Notes: generated by a model not told the origin, from the sequence alone. Positions 6,648-13,770 are shown, counted from the stretch's first letter. The stretch is DNA of 15,314 nucleotides from DATGSF01 sp035302865 (GCA_035302865.1 DATGSF010000191.1:1-15314); one strand, 5' to 3'. Translations and numbers: made by a program.

Positions 6648-7265
6648 TTATGGATCAACAACTTGACTTTTTCCAGGATAATCCCCTCCAGAACCATTAA
6701 CACCTATTACATAAGATAAATTTTCAATCGCTCTAGCTTTTAAAAGAGTATTCCAAGCATCAATTCTTTTATCGGGCCATTGAGCTAAATATATAATAGC
6801 ATCATATTCCTGCTTATTCATTCTACTCCATTCAGGGAAGCGAAGATCATAACACAGCAAAATCAGGATTTTCCACCCATTCACTTGAATAATCAAATGC
6901 TTATCTCCTTCTTTCAATAATCCTTTTTCTTTACCAAACATTTTTTTCTTATCATAAAAAGCATAATTACCATTTGGATAAACCACGTAGGCTCTATTTC
7001 TATTGTTAGAATTCACTTGAGTTAAAGCAGAACCAATAATAATCTTTTTATACTTTTTGGCCATTTTTATAAGAAAATTCAAACTTTCATTTTCATTCTC
7101 TATATTTTCAAATGCTTTATAGGGGCCTTGTAAAAACATTTCTGGCAATAAAATAATTGCAGTATTCGAAGCAACTTGATTTAAGTACTCTTCAATTTCT
7201 AATTTTTGATTTAAAGAATCAAGTTTACTATTCAACTGAAAAAGAGCAATCGATATATTTTTCAT
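6648..7265 (-). CDS. Omega-amidase (YafV-like carbon-nitrogen hydrolase), shortened by an in-frame stop
   Basis: Nitrilase-superfamily amidase of the YafV/Nit2 type, whose known members hydrolyse 2-oxoglutaramate or 2-oxosuccinamate (omega-amidase, methionine-salvage repair). All three catalytic residues are present: E42 in LLPEMFLQG, K106 in YDKKKMF, and C138 in LLCYDLRFPEW, the last segment being characteristic of the YafV branch. WNTLLKARAIENLSYVIGVN (171-190) is also typical. The loop before YPGKSQVVDP looks a few residues shorter than I would expect. The frame stops after 205 codons, while the family is about 255 residues and the rest is still readable downstream. The next methionine is residue 43, within the active site, so 7265 is the only sensible start, yet it lies 4 bases behind a strong hairpin. 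The lost C-terminal part includes conserved PFLKDRD, so activity of the short product is doubtful. Confidence 0.82.
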   Translation of the reverse strand: MKNISIALFQLNSKLDSLNQKLEIEEYLNQVASNTAIILLPEMFLQGPYKAFENIENENESLNFLIKMAKKYKKIIIGSALTQVNSNNRNRAYVVYPNGNYAFYDKKKMFGKEKGLLKEGDKHLIIQVNGWKILILLCYDLRFPEWSRMNKQEYDAIIYLAQWPDKRIDAWNTLLKARAIENLSYVIGVNGSGGDYPGKSQVVDP

Positions 7266-7300
7266 AAAAAAAGTGCTTAACTTTCAAAGTTAAGCACTTT
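7266..7300 (-). terminator. Terminator of pckA, abutting the amidase start codon
   Basis: A perfect inverted repeat (7270-7300): AAAGTGCTTAAC pairs with GTTAAGCACTTT around TTTCAAA, and the stem can extend to 15 bp. On the minus strand the hairpin runs into a row of seven T that ends at the amidase ATG. It starts 23 bases after the pckA stop. It is a textbook terminator for pckA and at the same time occupies the whole leader of the next gene on the same strand. Confidence 0.87.
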
Positions 7301-7323
7301 CTAATTTTTAAAACAAGTATTTA

Positions 7324-8937
7324 CTAAACATTTAATTCAGTTTTAGGTGCAGCTGCAAGAATTTCATCATTTGCTTCTGAAGCATATTTTTCAAAATTCT
7401 TTACAAATAAGCTTGCCAACTCAATAGCTTTATTATCATACTCTTCATTATTTTCCCAAGTATTTCTCGGGTTCAAAATCTCACTTGGTACATTAGGCAC
7501 CTCTTTAGGAAATGCAACACCAAAAACATCATGTGTTTCATATTCCACATTATCTAATTCTCCTTTCATAGCAGCACCAATCATGGATCTAGTGTGTTTT
7601 AAACTCATTCTTTCACCGACTCCATAAGGACCACCGCTCCAACCTGTATTAACCAACCAAACATTTACCTCTGGATGTTCAATCAATTTTTCTCCTAATA
7701 ATTCAGCATATTTGGTTGGATGTAAAGGTAAAAACACATGCCCAAAACAAGCAGAAAACGTTGTTTGTGGCTCTGTAATTCCAACCTCAGTTCCAGCAAC
7801 TTTTGCAGTATAACCACTTAAAAAATGGTACATTGCTTGTCCTTTAGATAGCTTACTAATTGGAGGTAAAATTCCAAAAGCATCACAAGTTAAAAAGAAA
7901 ATATTCTTAGGATTACCACCGTAAGACGGTTTTTTTGCATTTTTAATATGCTCAATTGGATAAGCTACACGTGTATTTTCTGTTTTACTTGCATCAGAAT
8001 AATCTACTTTATTAGTACCTGGATAAAAAGAAATATTTTCTAATAATGCTCCTTCTTTAATAGCAGCATAAATTTGAGGTTCTTTCTCTTCACTCAAATC
8101 AATACATTTAGCATAGCAACCACCTTCAAAATTAAAGATAGATCCATCAGCCCATCCATGCTCATCATCTCCTATTAAAGGACGATTAGGATCAGCACTT
8201 AAAGTTGTTTTTCCTGTACCACTTAATCCAAAGAACAATGCTACATCACCTTCTTCACCTTCATTAGCTGAACAATGCATGGATAAAGTATTATGATTAT
8301 TTGGCAAAATAAAGTTCAGTACTCCGAAAATGCCTTTTTTCATTTCTCCAGTATAAGCTGAACCACCTATTAAAATTACCTTTTTGGTAAAGTTAACTAT
8401 TGTGAAGTTACCTTGCCTTGTTCCATCCACTTCAGGATCGGCTAGGAAAGATGGCACTTGAATGATATGCCAATCAGGCTCTTGCGTTAGAATCTCTTCT
8501 TCTGTTGGTCTTAAGAATAAATTATTACAGAATAGATTTGCCCAAGGCTCTTCATTAATTACACGAATGTTTAAGCGATATTTTGGATCTGCACATGCAT
8601 AAGCATCTCTTACCCAAACTTCTTTATCTTTTAAATAATCACATACCTTATTGTATAATTTATCAAATACCTCAGGTTCCATAGGGATATTAATTGCTCC
8701 CCAATCTACTGTATCTCTTGTAATATCATCAATTACTGTAAATTTATCTTTAGGTGATCTCCCAGTAAATTTTCCAGTATCAACAGCTAAAGCTCCTGAA
8801 TCATTTAAAACTCCTTGATTAAGCTCTACACTTTTTTGTGTTAATTCTTCAGGGCTAAGGTTCCAATGTGCAATTGCGACATTTAATCCTTCTGGTGTTA
8901 TTTTAGCAGAAGGATTTTTTATACCGAATTCTTGCAT
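7324..8937 (-). CDS. pckA: Phosphoenolpyruvate carboxykinase (ATP)
   Basis: The gluconeogenic enzyme that converts oxaloacetate and ATP to phosphoenolpyruvate, CO2 and ADP in the cytoplasm. The 537-residue protein has the substrate-binding TGRSPKDKF (58-66, R60), YTGEMKKG (195-202) with active-site lysines, a metal-binding H221, and the kinase-1a P-loop GLSGTGKTT (237-245). LIGDDEHGW (254-262) provides the paired metal-binding aspartates, and NTGWSGGPYGVG lies further on. This is the ATP-type family, not the GTP type, and the length is normal (about 535-540). It ends 23 bases before a perfect terminator hairpin. It is separated from the upstream beta-barrel gene by 81 bases that contain a candidate promoter, so it is probably its own transcription unit. 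Confidence 0.98.
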   Translation of the reverse strand: MQEFGIKNPSAKITPEGLNVAIAHWNLSPEELTQKSVELNQGVLNDSGALAVDTGKFTGRSPKDKFTVIDDITRDTVDWGAINIPMEPEVFDKLYNKVCDYLKDKEVWVRDAYACADPKYRLNIRVINEEPWANLFCNNLFLRPTEEEILTQEPDWHIIQVPSFLADPEVDGTRQGNFTIVNFTKKVILIGGSAYTGEMKKGIFGVLNFILPNNHNTLSMHCSANEGEEGDVALFFGLSGTGKTTLSADPNRPLIGDDEHGWADGSIFNFEGGCYAKCIDLSEEKEPQIYAAIKEGALLENISFYPGTNKVDYSDASKTENTRVAYPIEHIKNAKKPSYGGNPKNIFFLTCDAFGILPPISKLSKGQAMYHFLSGYTAKVAGTEVGITEPQTTFSACFGHVFLPLHPTKYAELLGEKLIEHPEVNVWLVNTGWSGGPYGVGERMSLKHTRSMIGAAMKGELDNVEYETHDVFGVAFPKEVPNVPSEILNPRNTWENNEEYDNKAIELASLFVKNFEKYASEANDEILAAAPKTELNV

Positions 8938-8960
8938 GATTTATTTTTATTAATGTATTG

Positions 8961-8968
8961 CGAAATTA
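8961..8968 (-). promoter_or_regulatory. Candidate pckA -7 element
   Basis: On the minus strand TAATTTCG, followed by CA, differs from TAnnTTTG at one base and lies 24 bases before the pckA ATG. No good -33 TTG is present. The pdhA promoter region carries a very similar TATTTTCGCA. Confidence 0.3.
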
Positions 8969-9018
8969 AGAAAATTTCACTGTTTAAAAAGGATTTCTTT
9001 AAACTTTTGTCTTTTTTC

Positions 9019-9633
9019 TTAATTATTAGAATATAATCTAAATGTCAAACCGGCTTGTAAAGAGCTAAAGCCATCGTATCCTCCTTGAACAAAAACTCCT
9101 AATTGTGGAATAAAATAGTATCTTACCCCAACAAAAGCTTCTGGAAATACTTTAATTTCATCTTTACCATCATCTACAATATTTCTTTCGAAGGACAATA
9201 TATTATATCGAACTCCTGCGCCTGCACCAGCGTATACATCTAAAAACTCCCAAGGAATAAATTTATTAAAATGATATATAGCGTGAACGCCTAAGGCAAG
9301 GTTAGTGGTATTAAAATGATTTAAACCATGATAATCACCATAAGTAAAGCCTGCAGCCATTTTAAATCCTATACCTAGCTCCTCCATTACTGCTTTTTCT
9401 AACTGTGCATAAAAAGGTCCTAAATTCCCATCGGCTTTAAAATCTTTTTCTTTAAAACCATGCTGAAAATCCAATACCCCATAAGCTACAGACAACAATG
9501 CTGTTTCCTTGTCATACGCTCCACTATTTCTAAATTTGTAGGCATTTTTATAGAAATGACTTTGTGCGAAAGAAACTGATCCTGAAACACACAAAATAAT
9601 CAAAGCGACAAAAGACAATATTTGTTTTTTCAT
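9019..9633 (-). CDS. Outer-membrane beta-barrel protein, porin-like family
   Basis: A 204-residue exported protein. Residues 1-23 form a signal peptide (MKKQILSF, hydrophobic core, SVSFA, then QSHF). The mature part of about 180 residues alternates amphipathic strands with loops: LLSVAYGVLDF, IGFKMAAGFTYGDY, TNLALGVHAIYHF, LDVYAGAGAGVRYNIL, AFVGVRYYFIPQLGVFVQGGY and finally LQAGLTFRLY. The glycine and aromatic pattern and the terminal strand ending in an aromatic fit a small barrel of about eight strands. No specific substrate or partner can be read from it; the closest generic label is an outer-membrane beta-barrel or porin-family protein. A promoter-like element lies upstream, so it may be transcribed separately from the TPR gene before it. 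No clear terminator follows before pckA. Confidence 0.8.
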   Translation of the reverse strand: MKKQILSFVALIILCVSGSVSFAQSHFYKNAYKFRNSGAYDKETALLSVAYGVLDFQHGFKEKDFKADGNLGPFYAQLEKAVMEELGIGFKMAAGFTYGDYHGLNHFNTTNLALGVHAIYHFNKFIPWEFLDVYAGAGAGVRYNILSFERNIVDDGKDEIKVFPEAFVGVRYYFIPQLGVFVQGGYDGFSSLQAGLTFRLYSNN

Positions 9634-9665
9634 ATAATCAAATTTTAAACTCCCTATTTATTTCC

Positions 9666-9673
9666 CAAATTTA
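9666..9673 (-). promoter_or_regulatory. Candidate promoter (-7) of the beta-barrel gene
   Basis: TAAATTTG on the minus strand matches TAnnTTTG exactly, 33 bases before the ATG, which predicts a leader of about 28 nt. No TTG occurs at the ideal -33 distance. Confidence 0.43.
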
Positions 9674-9719
9674 ATTAAAGCATTGAATAAATAAAACATT
9701 TTTAAAAAAATACTAAATA

Positions 9720-10358
9720 TTAATCAAGCCCGCCCAAATATCCTAAATATTTATCCACATCTTGAGCTTGAACGCTTAAAGGGTAATCAGATTTTATTTC
9801 TTTTAGCAATTTAACCGCTTCGTCTTTTTGATCTTTTTGATCTAAAAGCATCGCTAATCTGAATAAATAAATTGGAGATACTAATTCATCTTTATAATTA
9901 ATTACTTTTCTATAAGCAGCTTCAGCTTTATCATTATGCCCTAACTCTAAATGAGCATCTCCCTTTCCTCCTTCTGCTAAAGCTTGTAACACAGTGCCTG
10001 ACATTTTTTTATAGGCATCTAAATGTTTAATTGCTTCCTCATATTCTCCCAAATGTAAAAAACTCATTCCTGCATAATAACGTGCTAGATTTCCCGATTT
10101 AGTATTCCCGTAGTCTGAGATAATTGCTAAAGCTCCTCTGTTTTGACCATCACCATTAATTGCTTCTTCATATTGTTGGTTTTCAAAAAAGCGTTCCACA
10201 TCTACCATAGCAGAAGCAGCTTTTTCCGACTTTGGCTTAACGATCCATTCTTGGTAAGCAAAATATCCACCGCCAATAATTAAAGCAACTGCCAAAACAG
10301 TTATTAAAACTTTTAAACCTTTTTCTTGATTGAAAGATTTTTCTTTATTTGAAGCCAT
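9720..10358 (-). CDS. Membrane-anchored tetratricopeptide-repeat protein (YfgM-like)
   Basis: A 212-residue protein with a short basic N-terminus (about 15 residues), one membrane segment (about 16-36, KVLITVLAVALIIGGGYFAY), and then a TPR region facing the periplasm. Recognisable helix pairs include LARYYAGMSFLHLGEYEEAIKHLDAYK (91-117), ALAEGGKGDAHLELGHNDKAEAAYRKV (126-152) and YLFRLAMLLDQKDQKDEAVKLLKEI (164-188). The layout resembles E. coli YfgM, a SecYEG-associated ancillary protein, but that similarity is architectural and the function is not established. It starts 31 bases after the pdhA stop on the same strand and is probably co-transcribed with it. No promoter match lies in the short gap. 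Confidence 0.86.
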   Translation of the reverse strand: MASNKEKSFNQEKGLKVLITVLAVALIIGGGYFAYQEWIVKPKSEKAASAMVDVERFFENQQYEEAINGDGQNRGALAIISDYGNTKSGNLARYYAGMSFLHLGEYEEAIKHLDAYKKMSGTVLQALAEGGKGDAHLELGHNDKAEAAYRKVINYKDELVSPIYLFRLAMLLDQKDQKDEAVKLLKEIKSDYPLSVQAQDVDKYLGYLGGLD

Positions 10359-10389
10359 AAAATTTTAAGTTTATTTTTTGAATTATTTT

Positions 10390-11379
10390 TTAATCTTTAA
10401 TAAATGGATAATCTTCTTGTACATATATATTTTCATACACCTGATCATCAGAAGGGAAGTCACTTTCTTCAGAAAACTTCACAGATTCATCCACAATTTG
10501 TTTTACCTTATCCTTAATAGCATCAATTTCTTCTTTTGTTGCCCATTTATTCTTCATTATGGTTGCTAAGGTAGTTTCAATTGGATCTTTCTTTTTATAA
10601 TCTGCTAATTCATCTTTTGATCTATATTTTTGAGGATCACTCATAGAGTGTCCATAATATCTATAGGTTTGAATTTCTAAAAACGTAGGACCCTTTTTAT
10701 CTCTTGCTCTTTTCGCTGCTTTTTCAATAGCTTTGTGTACATTTTCAGGCTTCATTCCATCTACTTGCTCTGAAGGAATTCCATACGGTTCGCCTAATTT
10801 ATAAATTTCCAATCCTGCAGTAGAGCGTTCCACAGAGGTTCCCATTGCGTAATGGTTATTTTCACAAATAAAAATAACTGGAAGATTCCACATTGCTGCT
10901 AAGTTAAAAACTTCGTGCAACATCCCTTGCCTTGCGGCACCGTCTCCAAATAGAGTAACTGTTACTCTGTCATTTTCTTTATAATAATCTGCTAATGCGA
11001 TACCAGCACCTAAACCAATTTGACCTCCTACAATACCATGACCACCAAAAAATCTGTGTTTCTTTGAGAAAAAGTGCATAGATCCTCCTTTACCACCAGT
11101 GCAGCCTGTTTCCTTTCCAAACAACTCTGCCATACACTCATTAGCCGACATTCCTTTAGCTAGGGCAAGACCATGATCTCGGTAACCAGTTATAATATTA
11201 TCATCCTCGCGTAAAGCAGACATCATTCCAGCAGAAATAGCTTCTTGACCATTATATAAATGTAAAAATCCACGAATTTTTTGCATTCCATAAAGTTGGC
11301 CCGCTTTTTCTTCAAAACGACGCTGTAATAACATGGACTCATACCATTCTAAGTATATTTCTTTTCCAAACTTTTTCAC
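10390..11379 (-). CDS. pdhA: Pyruvate dehydrogenase E1 component, alpha subunit
   Basis: Thiamine-diphosphate subunit of the pyruvate dehydrogenase complex, which decarboxylates pyruvate and passes the acetyl unit to the lipoylated E2. The 329-residue protein has the family start YESMLLQRRFEEKAGQLYG (13-31), YNGQEAISAGM (42-52) and TGYRDHG (64-70). The ThDP motif begins GDGAARQG (145-152) and ends ENN (173-175). YRYYGHSMSDPQKYRS (239-254) is the active-site loop. The start codon is GTG: an in-frame stop lies two codons upstream (11383-11385) and the next methionine is residue 16 within the family motif. pdhB and the E2 gene are not adjacent, although in many Bacteroidota E2 follows pdhA; here a TPR gene follows instead. 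It diverges from recF across 130 bases. Confidence 0.97.
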   Translation of the reverse strand: MKKFGKEIYLEWYESMLLQRRFEEKAGQLYGMQKIRGFLHLYNGQEAISAGMMSALREDDNIITGYRDHGLALAKGMSANECMAELFGKETGCTGGKGGSMHFFSKKHRFFGGHGIVGGQIGLGAGIALADYYKENDRVTVTLFGDGAARQGMLHEVFNLAAMWNLPVIFICENNHYAMGTSVERSTAGLEIYKLGEPYGIPSEQVDGMKPENVHKAIEKAAKRARDKKGPTFLEIQTYRYYGHSMSDPQKYRSKDELADYKKKDPIETTLATIMKNKWATKEEIDAIKDKVKQIVDESVKFSEESDFPSDDQVYENIYVQEDYPFIKD

Positions 11380-11395
11380 GATTTATAAATTTGTG

Positions 11396-11427
11396 CGAAA
11401 ATATAAAAACTTTATAACAAATTACAA
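11396..11427 (-). promoter_or_regulatory. Candidate pdhA promoter
   Basis: Minus strand: TTG (11427-11425), 21 bases, then TATTTTCG (11403-11396), one mismatch from TAnnTTTG and followed by CA. It is 17 bases before the GTG start, which predicts a leader of about 12 nt. It resembles the element before pckA. Confidence 0.35.
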
Positions 11428-11453
11428 TAGTTTGAAAACAATTTAAAAACTCA

Positions 11454-11483
11454 TTGTATTAAGGCTATAATGATTTATATTGC
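11454..11483 (+). promoter_or_regulatory. Candidate recF promoter
   Basis: TTG (11454-11456), a 19-base spacer and TATATTGC (11476-11483). The spacing fits Bacteroidota promoters, but the -7 box is imperfect. A similar arrangement (TTG, 20 bases, TATATTGT at 2206-2213) precedes the PorP/SprF-family gene. Confidence 0.3.
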
Positions 11484-11509
11484 ATGTTTTAAAATAAAGA
11501 ATAATTATT

Positions 11510-12586
11510 TTGCCAAAGTTAAGAAAAATATCTCTGATTCACTTTAAATCTTTTCTGAATAATTCTTTTAGTTTCACCAAGGATTATATTGGAATTACAG
11601 GCAATAATGGAAAAGGAAAAACCAATCTTCTTGATGCTATCTACTACAGCTGTTTCACAAAAAGCTACTTCACTTTTAAAGAAAAAGAAAATGTATTCTA
11701 TGAAAAAGAAGGATTTCGAATAGATACCTTGTGGAAAAAAAACAGCCAAGATTGGAATGCTACCTGTAGATATGATTTTAATAAAAAACAAATGTGGATA
11801 AATGGGAAAGAGCTCGATAAAAATATTGACTATATAGGTAATTTTCATGCAATAATGATTGCACCTGACGATATCAACATTCTAAATTTCGGTAGTGATT
11901 TAAGAAGAAAGTTTATAGATGGAATATTAGCACAAAAAGACAATGACTATTTACATAATTTAATTTCCTACCAAAGAGTAAATGCTCAAAAAAATGGCTA
12001 TTTAAAACAAAACAACTATTCTGTTGTACAAAATGAGCTGTTAGATGTTTACGATACACAATTAGCAAATCATAGCAAGGTAATAATAAATAAGAGAATG
12101 CAATTTATGGATGATTTTCCGAAAATTGTGCAATATTATTATGAAAAAATCGCAAATACAGAAGAGAAAATTAATATTATTTACGATTGCATTGAAAGCA
12201 ATATAGAAAACTTAGATTCCTATTATAAAAAACAACGGTTTTCAGATTTGCAATTAAAAAGAACAACAAAGGGGATTCATTCAGAAGATTGGATATTTTT
12301 AATAAATGAACAACCCGTCAAAAGATTTGCCTCTCAAGGGCAAAAAAAATCTTTTTTATTAGCTCTTAAATTTGCACAATGGAAATGGTTATTACAAAAT
12401 GGAATTAGTGCAATTTTATTATTAGATGATATATTCGAAAAATTAGATCAAGAAAGAATAAAGAACCTTTTTTCCTTATTAAAGAAAGAAGCTATTCCTC
12501 AAGTATTTTTTACTCATCCCAATGAAGAAGAAATTGCCAAGGTTATGAATTCGCAAAAAATTGATGTACAAATCATCAATCTTTAA
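11510..12586 (+). CDS. recF: DNA replication and repair protein RecF
   Basis: SMC/ABC-type ATPase that works with RecO and RecR to load RecA at single-strand gaps. The 358-residue protein begins with the RecF motif LRKISLIHFKSF (4-15). It has the Walker A motif GNNGKGKT (31-38), the RecF block APDDINILNFGSDLRRKFID (118-137), the ABC signature SQGQKKS (275-281) and Walker B AILLLDDIFEKLD (301-313) with the D-loop. The length is typical of Bacteroidota RecF. The start codon is TTG: an in-frame TAA lies at 11495-11497, only ATA and ATT codons stand between, and the conserved motif begins within four residues of the start. Here it stands divergent to pdhA and convergent with lipB, 34 bases from the lipB stop, without dnaA, dnaN or gyrB beside it. 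Confidence 0.96.
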   Translation: MPKLRKISLIHFKSFLNNSFSFTKDYIGITGNNGKGKTNLLDAIYYSCFTKSYFTFKEKENVFYEKEGFRIDTLWKKNSQDWNATCRYDFNKKQMWINGKELDKNIDYIGNFHAIMIAPDDINILNFGSDLRRKFIDGILAQKDNDYLHNLISYQRVNAQKNGYLKQNNYSVVQNELLDVYDTQLANHSKVIINKRMQFMDDFPKIVQYYYEKIANTEEKINIIYDCIESNIENLDSYYKKQRFSDLQLKRTTKGIHSEDWIFLINEQPVKRFASQGQKKSFLLALKFAQWKWLLQNGISAILLLDDIFEKLDQERIKNLFSLLKKEAIPQVFFTHPNEEEIAKVMNSQKIDVQIINL

Positions 12587-12620
12587 CACCTTAAATTAGG
12601 AAGATTTTTTATGGTAGGCA

Positions 12621-13325
12621 TTAAACTAAAACAGAAGAAAAAACCTCTTCAAATTTAGTTTTAAATATTTCCGCAACCTTACCTTCATCCACTTTAGCAC
12701 CTAATTCCTTTTCCATAGATGTTACTGCCTTATCATTGATACCACAGGGAATAATAAAATTAAAAAATTGCAAATCTGCATTCATATTCAAAGCCAATCC
12801 GTGCAAAGTTATCCACCTACTAGAACGAACTCCCATTGCGCAAATTTTACGCTCTTTACCTACAACTCCTGGATCAAGCCAAACGCCCGTAGACCCTTCT
12901 AGTCTTCCTGATTCAATACCAAATTCTTTTAAAGTAAGAATAACAACCTCTTCCAGATTACGCATATATTTATTTAAGTCCGTTTCATATTGCTCTAAAT
13001 CTAAAACAGGATAAGCTACAAGCTGTCCTGGACCATGATAGGTGATATCACCACCTCTATTAGTTTTATAAAATTGAACGCCCAGTTTTTCCATTTGATC
13101 TTGATTAACTAATAAATTATCAATGGAGCCACTTTTTCCCAAGGTATAAACATGAGGATGCGTGCATAATAAAAGATAATTATCAATAGTTCTATCGGCA
13201 AATGCTTCTGGATTTTTAAAGCGTAAAGACTTGACATTTAATCCTTTTTGTAACAACTCTTCTTGTAAATCCCAAGCTTTTTTGTATTCAATGCTACCTA
13301 AATCTTTTAATTTAATACTTTTCAT
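12621..13325 (-). CDS. lipB: Lipoyl(octanoyl) transferase LipB
   Basis: Transfers octanoate from acyl carrier protein to lysines of lipoyl domains (E2 of pyruvate and 2-oxoglutarate dehydrogenases, glycine cleavage H). Numbered from the longer start, it shows RGGDITYHGPGQLVAYPVLD (97-116), GSTGVW (151-156), the catalytic lysine K167 in KICAMGVRSSRW, LHGLALN (181-187) and the catalytic cysteine C201 in FIIPCGI. I prefer the ATG at 13325, because MKSIKLKDLG is the usual family N-terminus and leaves 10 bases after the exbD stop. An upstream in-frame ATG at 13346 adds seven residues and overlaps exbD by 11 bases. Either way the gene is coupled to exbD. It supplies lipoylation for complexes such as the one containing PdhA, encoded 1.2 kb away. 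Confidence 0.96.
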   Translation of the reverse strand: MKSIKLKDLGSIEYKKAWDLQEELLQKGLNVKSLRFKNPEAFADRTIDNYLLLCTHPHVYTLGKSGSIDNLLVNQDQMEKLGVQFYKTNRGGDITYHGPGQLVAYPVLDLEQYETDLNKYMRNLEEVVILTLKEFGIESGRLEGSTGVWLDPGVVGKERKICAMGVRSSRWITLHGLALNMNADLQFFNFIIPCGINDKAVTSMEKELGAKVDEGKVAEIFKTKFEEVFSSVLV

Positions 13326-13335
13326 AAATAGATTC

Positions 13336-13734
13336 TTATTCTTCATCGACTGCTAATACTGTTCTAACTTTTAATTCTTGTGCAGCTTTCATAACTGTAA
13401 CTATATTATCTGCTGTAGCTAATTGATCTGCATTGATAACGATCGTAGGTTCTATATCTTGACTATTTTCAATATATCGACTAATTTCCCAAGGCAAGTA
13501 TAATGGATCTACTTCCGTAGTACCTATATAAAATTTTTGATTTGCATCTATCGAAACCACAACTGTTTGATTAGCTTTGGTATCACTCTCTGCTTTAGGA
13601 ATGCTTAATTTGATAACATTGGGATTAGCCAAAGTTGCAATAACCAAAAAGAAGAACAGTAAGATAAACAAAATATCATTTAGAGCTAAGGTAAACACCT
13701 TTGGTTCTTCTCTCATTCCTTTTCTTAAGTTCAT
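13336..13734 (-). CDS. exbD: ExbD/TolR-family biopolymer transport protein
   Basis: A 132-residue inner-membrane protein of the ExbD/TolR family. Its partner ExbB/TolQ forms a proton channel that drives TonB-dependent or Tol-type envelope processes. The layout is typical: a short cytoplasmic N-terminus (1-14), one membrane helix (about 15-36, FTLALNDILFILLFFFLVI) bearing the conserved aspartate D20 near its start, and a periplasmic domain (about 40-132) ending with TIVINAD (97-103), then VMKAAQELKVRTVLAVDEE, close to the ExbD pattern. The start is the ATG at 13734; M7 is a weaker alternative. No exbB or tonB gene is adjacent: the next gene upstream points the other way, so within this locus ExbD travels only with lipB. 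Confidence 0.9.
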   Translation of the reverse strand: MNLRKGMREEPKVFTLALNDILFILLFFFLVIATLANPNVIKLSIPKAESDTKANQTVVVSIDANQKFYIGTTEVDPLYLPWEISRYIENSQDIEPTIVINADQLATADNIVTVMKAAQELKVRTVLAVDEE

Positions 13735-13762
13735 AATACGAATAACTTATTTGAATCCTTAG

Positions 13763-13770
13763 CAAAAATA
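13763..13770 (-). promoter_or_regulatory. Candidate promoter (-7) of exbD-lipB
   Basis: TATTTTTG on the minus strand matches TAnnTTTG exactly and is identical to the element before the DUF4294 gene. It ends 28 bases before the exbD ATG, predicting a leader of about 24 nt. No TTG lies at the expected -33 position. Confidence 0.4.

Noticed and set aside
8982..9004. Inverted repeat GTTTAAA/TTTAAAC between the beta-barrel gene and pckA, considered as a terminator
   Set aside because: The stem has only 7 bp, nearly all A-T, with a 9-base loop, and no T-tract follows on the minus strand.
12587..12620. Spacer between the convergent recF and lipB, checked for a shared bidirectional terminator
   Set aside because: Only a weak CCT...AGG pairing is visible in 34 bases; no stable stem with T-tracts is present.
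12736..13014. Open frame of 92 codons on the plus strand opposite lipB
   Set aside because: It lies wholly antisense to a gene with clear catalytic motifs, and its translation shows no domain or signal. The other antisense frames (418-2636 region, opposite recF and pdhA) were dismissed for the same reason.
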